Positions 1 through 6,468 of a stretch of DNA of 17,192 bases are shown here, one piece after another (the stretch's first letter is position 1; every line of letters starts with the position of its first letter). Origin of the DNA: Dehalococcoidia bacterium (GTDB lineage: Bacteria > Chloroflexota > Dehalococcoidia > JAENJB01); assembly GCA_016844565.1 (NCBI GenBank), contig JAENJB010000006.1:1-17192 (forward strand), given 5' to 3'. The position numbers and the translations under genes were made by a program. Below the pieces are notes generated by a model. It saw nothing but the letters and a program-made list of their open reading frames with translations. It ran no database searches and was not told where the DNA came from.

Positions 1-315
1 CCGGATGCCCTGGTGCTTGCCACTGGCGGCAAGCTGAGCCCGCTCAGGAGGCTAGCAGAGATGGCTGCGGCAATGGTGGTATTCTTCAGATACCGGGATG
101 CTCTGAAAAAGGACTGGATACTCAGAGACCGGGCCGAGCGCATACAGCTCGTGGGCCCGCACACTGTAATGCTGGCCGCATCGAGGCCGGACCTCGAGCT
201 GTTGAAGGAAGTCGGGGGCGCCGTATCCGAGGTCCATGTGGTCGGAGACTGCCGAGAGCCGTTTGGCATTATGTCGGCCATGGCAGACGGCGCTCGCGTG
301 GGCCGGGTGCTCTAG
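1..315 (+). CDS. FAD-dependent oxidoreductase, C-terminal fragment (5' end outside window)
   Basis: The reading frame is open from the first base (PDALVLATGG...) and stops at TAG 313-315, so this is the last ~104 residues of a longer gene. The sequence aligns by eye with the C-terminus of the 568-residue reductase encoded just downstream on the other strand. Shared blocks are PDA-V-LATG at the start, a middle stretch ending LAA-RP--ELL, and the FAD-closing motif V--GDC-EP-GIM-A--DG-R-G. In such reductases the GDC motif contacts the FAD. By analogy it is the dinucleotide-binding part of an Old Yellow Enzyme-type NADH:flavin oxidoreductase, but the N-terminal barrel cannot be seen, so an ordinary pyridine-nucleotide disulfide-type reductase is also possible. 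It converges with its paralogue across a 163-nt gap. Confidence 0.8.
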   Translation, partial: PDALVLATGGKLSPLRRLAEMAAAMVVFFRYRDALKKDWILRDRAERIQLVGPHTVMLAASRPDLELLKEVGGAVSEVHVVGDCREPFGIMSAMADGARVGRVL

Positions 316-344
316 TTCCTGCTTGCACAGAAAGCCAGACAGTT

Positions 345-381
345 CTCTCCCCCCTTGAGGGGGAGAGTTAGAGAGAGGGGG
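345..381 (-). repeat. Dispersed palindromic repeat, copy 1a
   Basis: A hairpin has a 9-bp stem, CTCTCCCCC at 345-353 with GGGGGAGAG at 359-367, and loop 354-358. It is followed by TTAGAGAGAGGGGG. Read on the minus strand it is CCCCCTCTCTCTAA then the CTCTCCC stem, the same order as the copies near 6423, 11877 and 16282. It lies between two convergent genes and could stop RNA polymerase or stabilise the 3' ends, but no T-tract follows on either strand. Confidence 0.75.
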
Positions 382-403
382 CTTCAGCTCATGCTGAGAT
401 TTC

Positions 404-435
404 ACCCTCACCTAGCCTCTCCCGTCAAGGGAGAG
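404..435 (+). repeat. Dispersed palindromic repeat, copy 1b (inverted to copy 1a)
   Basis: ACCCTCACCTAGC is followed by a 7-bp stem, CTCTCCC at 417-423 and GGGAGAG at 429-435, with loop GTCAA. It matches the consensus of the family and lies head-to-head with copy 1a, so the intergenic gap is essentially an inverted pair of the same element separated by about 22 nt. Confidence 0.75.
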
Positions 436-478
436 TAATTCTTTTATCGTACAGGGACTGCCGCAACCAAGTACTGGC

Positions 479-2185
479 TTATAGGCTGTGCCCGATGCGC
501 TCGCCGTCGGTCAGCGCCTGCATGATTCCTGAAGGCTCCAGGCAATCGCCGGCGAGATAGACCTCGTCCACGCGGCCGCGGACCAGAGATAAAAGCTCCT
601 GATTCGGCCTGGCAGCAGCCAGAAGAGGCGTCTGCACACCCAGGATCTGCCGCCGCTTGGTTGGGCTCTTCAGCAGCAGGCCCTTGTCCTGAATGCCGGG
701 ATAGCCCATGCGGGCCAGGAACAGTACCATCCCGGCGATGACCCGCCTGACCAGAGTTATCCGGGCTCCAGTCGCCAGGACTACGGCATCGGGCTTGATG
801 GCCTCCAGAGTGGCTGCGGTAACTGCTCTGCCGCGCTCGACCTTCACACCCGCCTTCTCCACCTGGCGGGCGGAATAGCGGGCGAGGTCCGCAATCCTGC
901 TGTACCCGGGAACACGAGAGGCAGTGTGCAGCAGCCCGCCCAGCCTCTGCCCCTTCTCCACCAGGGTCACCTCATGGCCCCGCAGCGCCGCCACGCGGGC
1001 GGCCTGCATGCCGGCCGGGCCACCCCCCACGACGAGCACTCTCTTCACCTTCTCAGTCCGCCGCAGATTGAAATCACCTTCCCTGCCCAGAACCGGGTTG
1101 ACCATGCACCCCGTCTCCCCGTGAGGGGTCAGAAACCCGCAGTAGCGGCAAGTGATACAGGGATTAATGTCCTCCTCCCTGCCGGCAAATGCCTTCAAAG
1201 GCAACTCCGGGTCGGCCAGTAGCGCGCGCCCTATGGCTACAAGATCGGCCTTCCCCTCCCGCAAGACCTCCTCTCCCAGCCGGGGGCTTATCCTTCCCAC
1301 TGCGATTACCGGCACCTTGACCGCCTTCTTCACCGCCGCGGCCAGTGGGATGAAGCTGCCATCAGGCTCTTCAGTCTCTACAAAAGGATATCTGGCGCCG
1401 AAGTAGGTAACATTGACGGCATCGACTCCTGCTTTCTCGAGAAGGACGGCCAGCGCCACGGCATTGTCGACGGTGATACCGCCGGGGATACCGTACTCTG
1501 AGCCGTTGATCCTGACGGACAACGGATAGCCTTTCCCCATCTTCTGCCTGATGGCGCCGACTATCTCCAGCAAGAACCGGGCGCGGTTTTCAAGGCTCCC
1601 CCCGTACTTGTCCTGACGCTTGTTCCTCGAAGGGGAAAGGAACTGGTTAATCAAATAGCCTGAAGCGGCGTGAATCTCGAGAGCGTCGAACCCGGCCTTC
1701 ACTGCCCGCCCGGCCGCCGCAGCGAAACGGCCGACGATCTCCTCTATCTCCGCCTCCGTCAAAGGGTGGGGCAAGTCCCCACCAGGGCGGCAGAAGACGG
1801 CCGACGGGGCCACCGGCTGCAATCCGGTGAGAGAGGACGGTGAGTAGCCACCACCGTGGTTCAACTGCACCGCCACCTTTAGCCCCTCCCCATGAACGGT
1901 CTCTACCAGCTGGCTCAGACCGGGGATACACCGGTCATCGTCTATGGACAGCTTGTTCGGGCCGGTGCGCCCCCGCCGATAGTCGACGCTGGTGTAGCCT
2001 ACTATGATGAAACCGACACCACCCCTGGCCCGCGCTGTGAAATAGTGGAGCAACCGCTTTGTCACGTGGCCTTCGTCGCTGGCAAAGGCCACCGCCATGG
2101 CCGGCATCACTATCCGGTTCTTCAGGGCCAGAGACCCCAGCCGGTAGGGCTCAAAGAGCCTGCTGTATTTGGCCTGCTCGGACAT
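479..2185 (-). CDS. NADH:flavin oxidoreductase (Old Yellow Enzyme / 2,4-dienoyl-CoA reductase-like), FMN-FeS-FAD
   Basis: Likely cytoplasmic flavoenzyme that reduces an enoate or enoyl-type substrate; the substrate cannot be read from sequence. Residues ~5-335 form the OYE TIM barrel, with LFEPYRLGSLALKNRIVM at the start, EIHAASGYLINQFLSP around 170-185 (His172, Tyr177) and the KYGGSLENRARF block. An iron-sulfur motif follows with Cys343, 346, 349 and 360. The FAD-binding GGGPAG is at ~387-392 and the closing AGDCLEPSGIM near 545. At 568 residues it is about 100 shorter than typical 2,4-dienoyl-CoA reductases (~670). The gap between VVLATGA (469-474) and AGDC is too short for a normal NAD(P)H Rossmann insert, and no second GxGxxG is seen. 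The start is ATG at 2183-2185: GGAGGT sits 5 nt upstream, whereas the in-frame TTG at 2191 would overlap that site. Promoter at 2212-2240. Confidence 0.88.
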   Translation of the reverse strand: MSEQAKYSRLFEPYRLGSLALKNRIVMPAMAVAFASDEGHVTKRLLHYFTARARGGVGFIIVGYTSVDYRRGRTGPNKLSIDDDRCIPGLSQLVETVHGEGLKVAVQLNHGGGYSPSSLTGLQPVAPSAVFCRPGGDLPHPLTEAEIEEIVGRFAAAAGRAVKAGFDALEIHAASGYLINQFLSPSRNKRQDKYGGSLENRARFLLEIVGAIRQKMGKGYPLSVRINGSEYGIPGGITVDNAVALAVLLEKAGVDAVNVTYFGARYPFVETEEPDGSFIPLAAAVKKAVKVPVIAVGRISPRLGEEVLREGKADLVAIGRALLADPELPLKAFAGREEDINPCITCRYCGFLTPHGETGCMVNPVLGREGDFNLRRTEKVKRVLVVGGGPAGMQAARVAALRGHEVTLVEKGQRLGGLLHTASRVPGYSRIADLARYSARQVEKAGVKVERGRAVTAATLEAIKPDAVVLATGARITLVRRVIAGMVLFLARMGYPGIQDKGLLLKSPTKRRQILGVQTPLLAAARPNQELLSLVRGRVDEVYLAGDCLEPSGIMQALTDGERIGHSL

Positions 2186-2211
2186 TGCCAACCTCCTCGG
2201 AGATTTAGGCT

Positions 2212-2240
2212 ATCTTATTCTGTGCTCTGGACAGTGTCAA
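2212..2240 (-). promoter_or_regulatory. Sigma70-type promoter for the OYE-like reductase gene
   Basis: On the minus strand a perfect TTGACA (2235-2240) is followed after exactly 17 nt by TAAGAT (2212-2217). The predicted transcript starts near 2205, about 20 nt before the ATG at 2185, leaving room for the ribosome-binding site. Confidence 0.75.
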
Positions 2241-2257
2241 TCAGGGCAGATGACCGC

Positions 2258-2347
2258 CTGTCATTGCGAGCGGAGCGAAGTAATCTCCGGGCCCCTACGA
2301 CCCAGAGCCGTGTGAGATTGCTTCGGCAGTGTGCCTCGCAAGGGCAG
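2258..2347. repeat. TGTCATTGCGAG-type palindromic repeat, copy A
   Basis: The left end CTGTCATTGCGAGCGGAGCG, followed by AAGTAATCTCC, is mirrored by GAGATTGCTTCGGC and CCTCGCAAGGGCAG on the right, making an imperfect stem of roughly 30 nt per arm. The same arms occur at 8811-8911. This is a widespread dispersed repeat type with no coding capacity. It sits between the divergent promoters of the reductase and EF-Tu-like genes, and its right end is degenerate (CGCAAGGGCAG instead of CGCAATGACAG). Confidence 0.8.
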
Positions 2348-2372
2348 AACAACGGAAGAGCAGTGAGAACTG

Positions 2373-2381
2373 TGGTATAAT
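2373..2381 (+). promoter_or_regulatory. Extended -10 promoter for the EF-Tu domain-II-like gene
   Basis: TGGTATAAT (TGn plus TATAAT) lies 55 nt upstream of the ATG at 2436. No good TTGACA is seen 16-18 nt upstream, as is common when an extended -10 is present. It lies just beyond the right end of the palindromic repeat. Confidence 0.6.
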
Positions 2382-2435
2382 CGAATTGTGACCGACCAGC
2401 CGCCAGGGGACTGAATTAGTCCGGGAGGTGATTCA

Positions 2436-2690
2436 ATGGCAGAGATCGCAGTTGGCAAGGTCAGCGACTTCTTCGCTCGTCCCGTCGTGGCCGGGGTAGA
2501 CCTGACCGGCCCGATGAAGGTGGGCGAGAAGGTACACATCAAGGGGCACACCACCGACTTGGAAATGGCAGTCACCTCGATGCAAATCCATAATCAGGAT
2601 GTGAGGGAAGCCAGGGCCGGGGACTCGGTGGGAATCAAGGTGCCGTCTCCCGTGAGGAGAGGCGACACCGTCTTCAGAGTAGTGGACTGA
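2436..2690 (+). CDS. Stand-alone translation-factor domain II (EF-Tu-like beta-barrel) protein
   Basis: An 84-residue protein with the pattern of domain II of translational GTPases: VGKVSDFFARPVVAGVDLTG at the start, -VGEKVHIKG- in the middle, and the strand pair --AR-GDSVGIKV near the end, as in the EF-Tu/IF2/SelB barrel. No GTPase domain (no P-loop, no NKxD) is encoded next to it. Proteins of this kind are annotated as translation elongation factor-like and their role is not established; tRNA or ribosome binding is only inferred from the fold. The ATG is preceded by a GGGAGGTG ribosome site with suitable spacing. It is monocistronic, and its TGA at 2688-2690 is 2 nt from the stop of the convergent ribH, so both transcripts must overlap at their 3' ends or end within coding sequence. 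Confidence 0.75.
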   Translation: MAEIAVGKVSDFFARPVVAGVDLTGPMKVGEKVHIKGHTTDLEMAVTSMQIHNQDVREARAGDSVGIKVPSPVRRGDTVFRVVD

Positions 2691-2692
2691 CC

Positions 2693-3163
2693 TCAGGCCG
2701 CGCCAATATTCCTGACGAGATTGGCCATCTCGATGGCGCTAACCGCCGCCTGTGAGCCTTTGTTGCCTTCCTTCGCGCCTGCCCTTTCGATGGCCTGCTC
2801 CAGGTTTTCAGCAGTGATGACCCCGAAGATGACCGGCACACCGGTCTCCAGGCTCACCATCGCTATGCCCTTGGAGACTTCAGAGGCTATGTACTCAAAG
2901 TGAGGGGTGCCTCCCCGGATGACCGCTCCGAGGCAGACCACGGCATGGTATTTCCCCCCCTGGGCGAGCTTTTTGGCTATGAGAGGTATCTCGAAAGCTC
3001 CCGGCGTCCAGGCGACATCGATATCCGCTCCCGCTACACCATGGCGCAGTAGCGCGTCCTTCGCTCCTTCGAGTAGCTTGCTGGTAATGAACTCATTGAA
3101 CCGGGAGATGACCAACACGAACTTCAGCCCTTTGCCCAACAGATTGCCTTCGATTATGCTCAT
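2693..3163 (-). CDS. ribH: 6,7-dimethyl-8-ribityllumazine synthase
   Basis: Condenses 5-amino-6-ribitylamino-uracil with 3,4-dihydroxy-2-butanone 4-phosphate, the penultimate step of riboflavin synthesis. At 156 residues it has the normal family length. Visible hallmarks are SRFNEFI (~20-26, substrate-stacking Phe22), PGAFEIP (54-60), GAVIRGGTPHFEYI (~79-92, with the catalytic-type His88) and FGVIT (~113-117). The start chosen is ATG 3161-3163, where GGAGG lies 5 nt upstream; an in-frame ATG 12 nt earlier would place that site inside the gene. It is the last gene of the ribD-ribE-ribBA-ribH operon, 12 nt after the ribBA stop. Full-length with all key motifs intact. Confidence 0.96.
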   Translation of the reverse strand: MSIIEGNLLGKGLKFVLVISRFNEFITSKLLEGAKDALLRHGVAGADIDVAWTPGAFEIPLIAKKLAQGGKYHAVVCLGAVIRGGTPHFEYIASEVSKGIAMVSLETGVPVIFGVITAENLEQAIERAGAKEGNKGSQAAVSAIEMANLVRNIGAA

Positions 3164-3175
3164 TGGTACCTCCAT

Positions 3176-4414
3176 TCAGCTTTCTTTTCTGGTCCCTGAC
3201 TGCTCTTGCAACTGTTCGAGAGGCAATACGTGCCCCATCTTCTTCTGCTTTGTCTCCAAATAGGCGATGTTGTAGGGATTGGGTCGAGCCAGGATGGGCA
3301 CGGTCTCCACCACCTTCAGCCCGTATCCTTCAAGGCCAATAACCTTCTTGGGATTATTGGTCAGCAAACGGATGGAGCTCAGCCCCAGGTCAGCCAGTAT
3401 TTGCGCCCCTATGCCATAGTCTCTCAGGTCGGGGGCGAACCCCAGGCACACGTTGGCTTCCACCGTATCCAGACCCGTGTCTTGCAAGGCATAAGCGCGA
3501 ATCTTGTTATGGATGCCGATTCCCCGCCCTTCCTGTCGCATGTATAGGAACACCCCGCGACCTTCCCGGGCAATGGCTTCCATGGCCAGGTTTATCTGCT
3601 CACCGCAGTCGCACCGCATGCTGCCGAAGACATCACCGGTGAGACATTCGCTGTGCACCCGCACCAGCACCGCCCCATTCTCGCGAAGGTCCCCCTTCAC
3701 CAGGGCGACATGCTCGTCGGGGTCCACCACGCTCCTGTAGGCGATGGCCGTAAAGTCTCCGTACCTGGTGGGCAACTTCGCCTCCGCCACCCGCTGCACC
3801 AGCTTCTCGTGCCGCCGGCGGTAGGCGATGAGGTCGGCGATGCTAACGATGGGCAGCTTATGCTCCTTCGCCATGACTTCAAGCTGTGGCAACCTGGCCA
3901 TAGTGCCGTCTTCGTTCATCACCTCGCAGATGACCCCGGACGGGTAAAGGCCAGCCATCCCGGCCAGGTCAACGATGGCTTCAGTGTGCCCGGCGCGAGC
4001 CAGCACACCACCCTCCCTTGCCCGCAGAGGGAACATGTGACCGGGACGGGCCAGGTCCTCCGGTCTGGTATTAGGGTCGATGATAGCCTTAACGGTAGCC
4101 GCCCGATCATGAGCCGAAATGCCGGTGGTGGTCTTATGCTTCGACTCCACCGATATGGTAAAAGCAGTCCCATGGCGAGAGGTATTATCCTGCACCATCA
4201 AGGGAACATGGAGCTCATCCAGTCTCTGTCCGCTAACCGGCATGCAGATGAGACCGCGAGCGTACCGGGCCATAAAGTTGATAGCCTCCGGCGTTACCTT
4301 CTCCGCAGCTATGGCCAGGTCGCCCTCGTTCTCGCGGTCCTCGTCATCGACGAGAATAATAAACTCACCGGCTTTGATTTTCTCAGTAGCCTCTGGTATC
4401 GAGGTCAATCTCAT
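3176..4414 (-). CDS. ribBA: Bifunctional 3,4-dihydroxy-2-butanone-4-phosphate synthase / GTP cyclohydrolase II
   Basis: Supplies both riboflavin precursors: the N-terminal half converts ribulose 5-phosphate to dihydroxybutanone phosphate, and the C-terminal half opens GTP. The RibB part (about 1-200) shows VDDEDRENEGDL (22-33), the acidic metal-binding loop, and TGISAHDRA (97-105). The RibA part (about 205-400) has the zinc site HSECLTGDVFGSMRCDC with Cys257, 268 and 270, then RQEGRGIG (293-300) and TNNPKK (352-357). The length of 412 residues matches fused RibBA proteins, and both halves look catalytically complete. ATG at 4414 has AAGGAG a suitable distance upstream, and the gene follows ribE by 27 nt in the same operon. 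Confidence 0.97.
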   Translation of the reverse strand: MRLTSIPEATEKIKAGEFIILVDDEDRENEGDLAIAAEKVTPEAINFMARYARGLICMPVSGQRLDELHVPLMVQDNTSRHGTAFTISVESKHKTTTGISAHDRAATVKAIIDPNTRPEDLARPGHMFPLRAREGGVLARAGHTEAIVDLAGMAGLYPSGVICEVMNEDGTMARLPQLEVMAKEHKLPIVSIADLIAYRRRHEKLVQRVAEAKLPTRYGDFTAIAYRSVVDPDEHVALVKGDLRENGAVLVRVHSECLTGDVFGSMRCDCGEQINLAMEAIAREGRGVFLYMRQEGRGIGIHNKIRAYALQDTGLDTVEANVCLGFAPDLRDYGIGAQILADLGLSSIRLLTNNPKKVIGLEGYGLKVVETVPILARPNPYNIAYLETKQKKMGHVLPLEQLQEQSGTRKES

Positions 4415-4441
4415 CAGAGTCTCCTTCTACAACGCGGCGTC

Positions 4442-5068
4442 TCACACGCCAAAGCCATGCTCCACCAGGAATTCCTGAGAAATCCGGGAGGCAGGCCTTT
4501 TCAACAACTGCTCTACGTATTTGGCCAGGATGTCCACTTCCAGGTTCACCAGTTCGCCCGGTTTTTTCGTTCCCAGGATAGTATTCTGCTGCGTATAGGC
4601 GACCAGCGACACCTTGAAGGAAGAGCTGTCCCGCTCAATCACCGTAAGGCTGATGCCGTCTACGGCAACGAATCCCTTTTCTACAATGTAAGGCATCAAG
4701 CTGGGCGGCGCCGAGACAGCCACTATGGTCGCGTCCCCCTGCGGGGTGAAAGAAAGAAGCTTCCCGGTGGCATCCACATGCCCCTGCACCAGATGTCCCC
4801 CCAGTCTGTCTCCCAATCCCAGCGCCCTCTCCAGATTCACCGGATCACCGCTCCGGAGCCCGCCCAGGTTAGTCCGGCGCAACGTTTCCGGCATCACATC
4901 CACAGAAAAGGACGAGCCGCCCAAACGGGTCACTGTTAGACAGACGCCGTTCACCGCCACACTGTCACCCAGTTTCGTGCCCTCGAGAGCCTTTCGGGCT
5001 GATATGGTCAAACCCTTGGGGCTCATCGCCTTCACCCGGCCGATTTCCTCAACAATGCCAGTGAACAC
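4442..5068 (-). CDS. ribE: Riboflavin synthase alpha chain
   Basis: Dismutates two 6,7-dimethyl-8-ribityllumazine molecules into riboflavin. The start MFTGIVEEIG is the family signature, and two tandem lumazine-binding barrels can be seen: the first with GVCLTV (41-46) and ETLRRTNL (61-68), the second with GGHLVQGHVD (90-99) and a DGISLTV-type motif. At 208 residues it is the usual size. The start codon is GTG, placed directly after the ribD stop (TAG then GTG, no intervening base), which suggests translation coupled to ribD. The Shine-Dalgarno inside the ribD 3' end is weak. The gene is often called ribC in Bacillus-type naming. Confidence 0.95.
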   Translation of the reverse strand: MFTGIVEEIGRVKAMSPKGLTISARKALEGTKLGDSVAVNGVCLTVTRLGGSSFSVDVMPETLRRTNLGGLRSGDPVNLERALGLGDRLGGHLVQGHVDATGKLLSFTPQGDATIVAVSAPPSLMPYIVEKGFVAVDGISLTVIERDSSSFKVSLVAYTQQNTILGTKKPGELVNLEVDILAKYVEQLLKRPASRISQEFLVEHGFGV

Positions 5069-6172
5069 CTACTTGCTCACATAACCCTGCAGCAACAGGT
5101 CATCAGCCACCCGCTCTATTCTCACCCGGTCCAGCCTGAGCGCCTGGCCGACTTTGTCGACCCCGTACCCCTCGACGGCGGACTTAGCGTCCTTACCGCC
5201 GATGATGAGAGGAGCGATGAAAGCCACTACCTTGTCCACCAGCCCCGAGTCAAAAAAAGAGCCCAGCAGGGCGCCCCCGCCCTCCACCAGCACACTGGTG
5301 ATCTCCTTTTTCCCGAGCTCCTTGAGCAGGGCCTGCAGGTCCACCAGCCCTCTCTCGGACGGCAGGGACACCACCTCCGCCCCAGCTTTCACAAACGCTT
5401 CCACCTTCTCGGGACCACACGATGAACCCACCGCCAGAAGCGTATCGCCCGGTTCCTTGAAAACCTGCGCCGTGAGGGGCGTGCGCCCACTTGCATCAAG
5501 TATCACCCTCAGAGGCTGCTTCCTTGACCTCCCACCGCGGTCGGAGAAGCTCCGGGCGGTGAGGCGGGGGTCATCAGCCACCACGGTGTTCACCCCTACC
5601 ATGATGGCATCCACCGAATGGCGCAGGTCCTGAGCATACTGCCGCGCCTTCTCACCGCTAATCCACTTGGAATCCCCACTCCTCGTAGCGATTCTCCCAT
5701 CCAGACTCATCGCCATCTTGGCGGTGACGAAAGGCAACCCGGTGGTGATGTACTTCACATAGGCCTCGTTCAGTTCGAAAGCCTCTTCCTGGCGCTCCCC
5801 AAGATAAATCCGGAGGCCTGCCTTCTCCAGCTCTGCCTTCCCTTTACCGCAGACGACAGGGTTCGGGTCCAGCATCGAAAAATGCACCTCGGCTATGCCG
5901 GCGGCAACAATTGCCTCGACGCAGGGCGGCGTCCGGCCGTAATGACAGCAGGGTTCCATGGTAACGAACAGGCTGGCGCCTCTGGCCCTATCCTCGGCCT
6001 GCTGAAGGGCCACGACCTCCGCATGCCTCGATCCCGGGGGCTGGGTGTAGCCCAGCCCGACTACGAGACCATCCTTCACCACCACCGCACCTACCGCTGG
6101 ATTGGGGCTCGTGTACCCCAGTGCCAGCCTCGCCAAACTGAGGGCCTGCCCCATATAATCTACCGGCACCAC
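5069..6172 (-). CDS. ribD: Bifunctional diaminohydroxyphosphoribosylaminopyrimidine deaminase / 5-amino-6-(5-phosphoribosylamino)uracil reductase
   Basis: Carries out the second and third steps of riboflavin synthesis. The N-terminal deaminase (about 1-150) shows TSPNPAVGAVVV, the zinc site HAE (His50) and EPCCHYGRTPPC (Cys75 and Cys84 as likely ligands). The C-terminal reductase begins around KMAMSLDGRIATRSGDSKWI and has VEGGGALLGSF near residue 300. Start choice: the frame is open to a GTG at 6223, but that stretch overlaps a truncated dcd frame and is not RibD-like. GTG at 6172 shares its first base with the stop of the dcd fragment (TAGTG) and has AAGGGGG just upstream; the next GTG (6169) is an equally good alternative. 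First functional gene of the rib operon. Confidence 0.95.
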   Translation of the reverse strand: MVPVDYMGQALSLARLALGYTSPNPAVGAVVVKDGLVVGLGYTQPPGSRHAEVVALQQAEDRARGASLFVTMEPCCHYGRTPPCVEAIVAAGIAEVHFSMLDPNPVVCGKGKAELEKAGLRIYLGERQEEAFELNEAYVKYITTGLPFVTAKMAMSLDGRIATRSGDSKWISGEKARQYAQDLRHSVDAIMVGVNTVVADDPRLTARSFSDRGGRSRKQPLRVILDASGRTPLTAQVFKEPGDTLLAVGSSCGPEKVEAFVKAGAEVVSLPSERGLVDLQALLKELGKKEITSVLVEGGGALLGSFFDSGLVDKVVAFIAPLIIGGKDAKSAVEGYGVDKVGQALRLDRVRIERVADDLLLQGYVSK

Positions 6173-6297
6173 TACGCCCCCTTCCCCTTCAGATACGCAT
6201 CTACGCTGGCCGGCTGAAAACACTCTTCATCCAGCGGCTCGATAACAATGCGTCTGGCAGCGATTTCCTCTTTGATAGTGCGGTCACTCAGAACCAT
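6172..6297 (-). pseudogene. dcd: Truncated dCTP deaminase (N-terminal remnant) acting as operon leader
   Basis: This 41-codon frame begins MVLSDRTIKEEIAARRIVIE and goes on to PLDEECFQPASVD. It matches the conserved N-terminus of dCTP deaminase (family start M-LSD--I---I--G-I-I-P------QPASVDL-L). Homology stops after Asp33, near 6199, and the frame ends eight codons later at TAG 6172-6174. Intact Dcd has about 170-190 residues, so the deaminase core, including the catalytic Glu region, is gone. The remnant keeps a good ribosome-binding site (GGGGAG, 8 nt spacing) and the strong promoter at 6357-6385. Its stop overlaps the ribD GTG by one base, so ribosomes reading it could reinitiate on ribD. 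Dcd identity is from my memory of the family pattern. Confidence 0.7.
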
Positions 6298-6356
6298 GAA
6301 TCCAACTCCCCTGAATACTCTGCCCGATGACAGAGGCCAATTCCCTATTCTAGAAT

Positions 6357-6385
6357 ATTATAGGAGCGCGCACAGTCTCCGTCAA
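6357..6385 (-). promoter_or_regulatory. Strong sigma70-type promoter for the riboflavin operon (originally dcd?)
   Basis: On the minus strand TTGACG (6380-6385) is separated by exactly 17 nt from a perfect TATAAT (6357-6362). The predicted start near 6350 leaves a leader of about 50 nt before the dcd remnant. No FMN-riboswitch conserved segments could be recognised between the promoter and ribD, so flavin feedback through an RFN element is not supported. Confidence 0.8.
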
Positions 6386-6422
6386 AAAAGGCAAGAGGAA
6401 GATGTCCTCTTCAGAAGGAAAC

Positions 6423-6457
6423 CCCCTCACTCTAACTCTCTCCCTCCAGGAGAGAGG
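6423..6457 (+). repeat. Dispersed palindromic repeat, copy 2
   Basis: CCCTCACTCTAA is followed by an 8-bp stem, CTCTCTCC at 6436-6443 and GGAGAGAG at 6449-6456, with a 5-nt loop. It lies 12 nt beyond the stop codon of the SIMPL lipoprotein gene, between that stop and the rib operon promoter. No T-run follows on the minus strand. Confidence 0.75.
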
Positions 6458-6468
6458 AATTCCCCCCT

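Noticed and set aside
345..435. Bidirectional intrinsic terminator between the two reductase genes
   Set aside because: The hairpins are good but no T-tract follows on either strand, and the same hairpins appear inside an operon; repeat element is the better call.
3653..4939. 428-residue open frame on the plus strand across ribBA and ribE
   Set aside because: Antisense to two clear riboflavin genes; the His/Arg/Gln-rich product resembles no family.
6173..6223. N-terminal extension of RibD starting at GTG 6223
   Set aside because: The stretch is the dcd remnant read in another frame and has no RibD similarity before VDYM.
6175..6350. FMN riboswitch upstream of ribD
   Set aside because: The conserved RFN segments (AGGGT-GAAATTCCC type core) are not present; the leader is explained by the dcd fragment.
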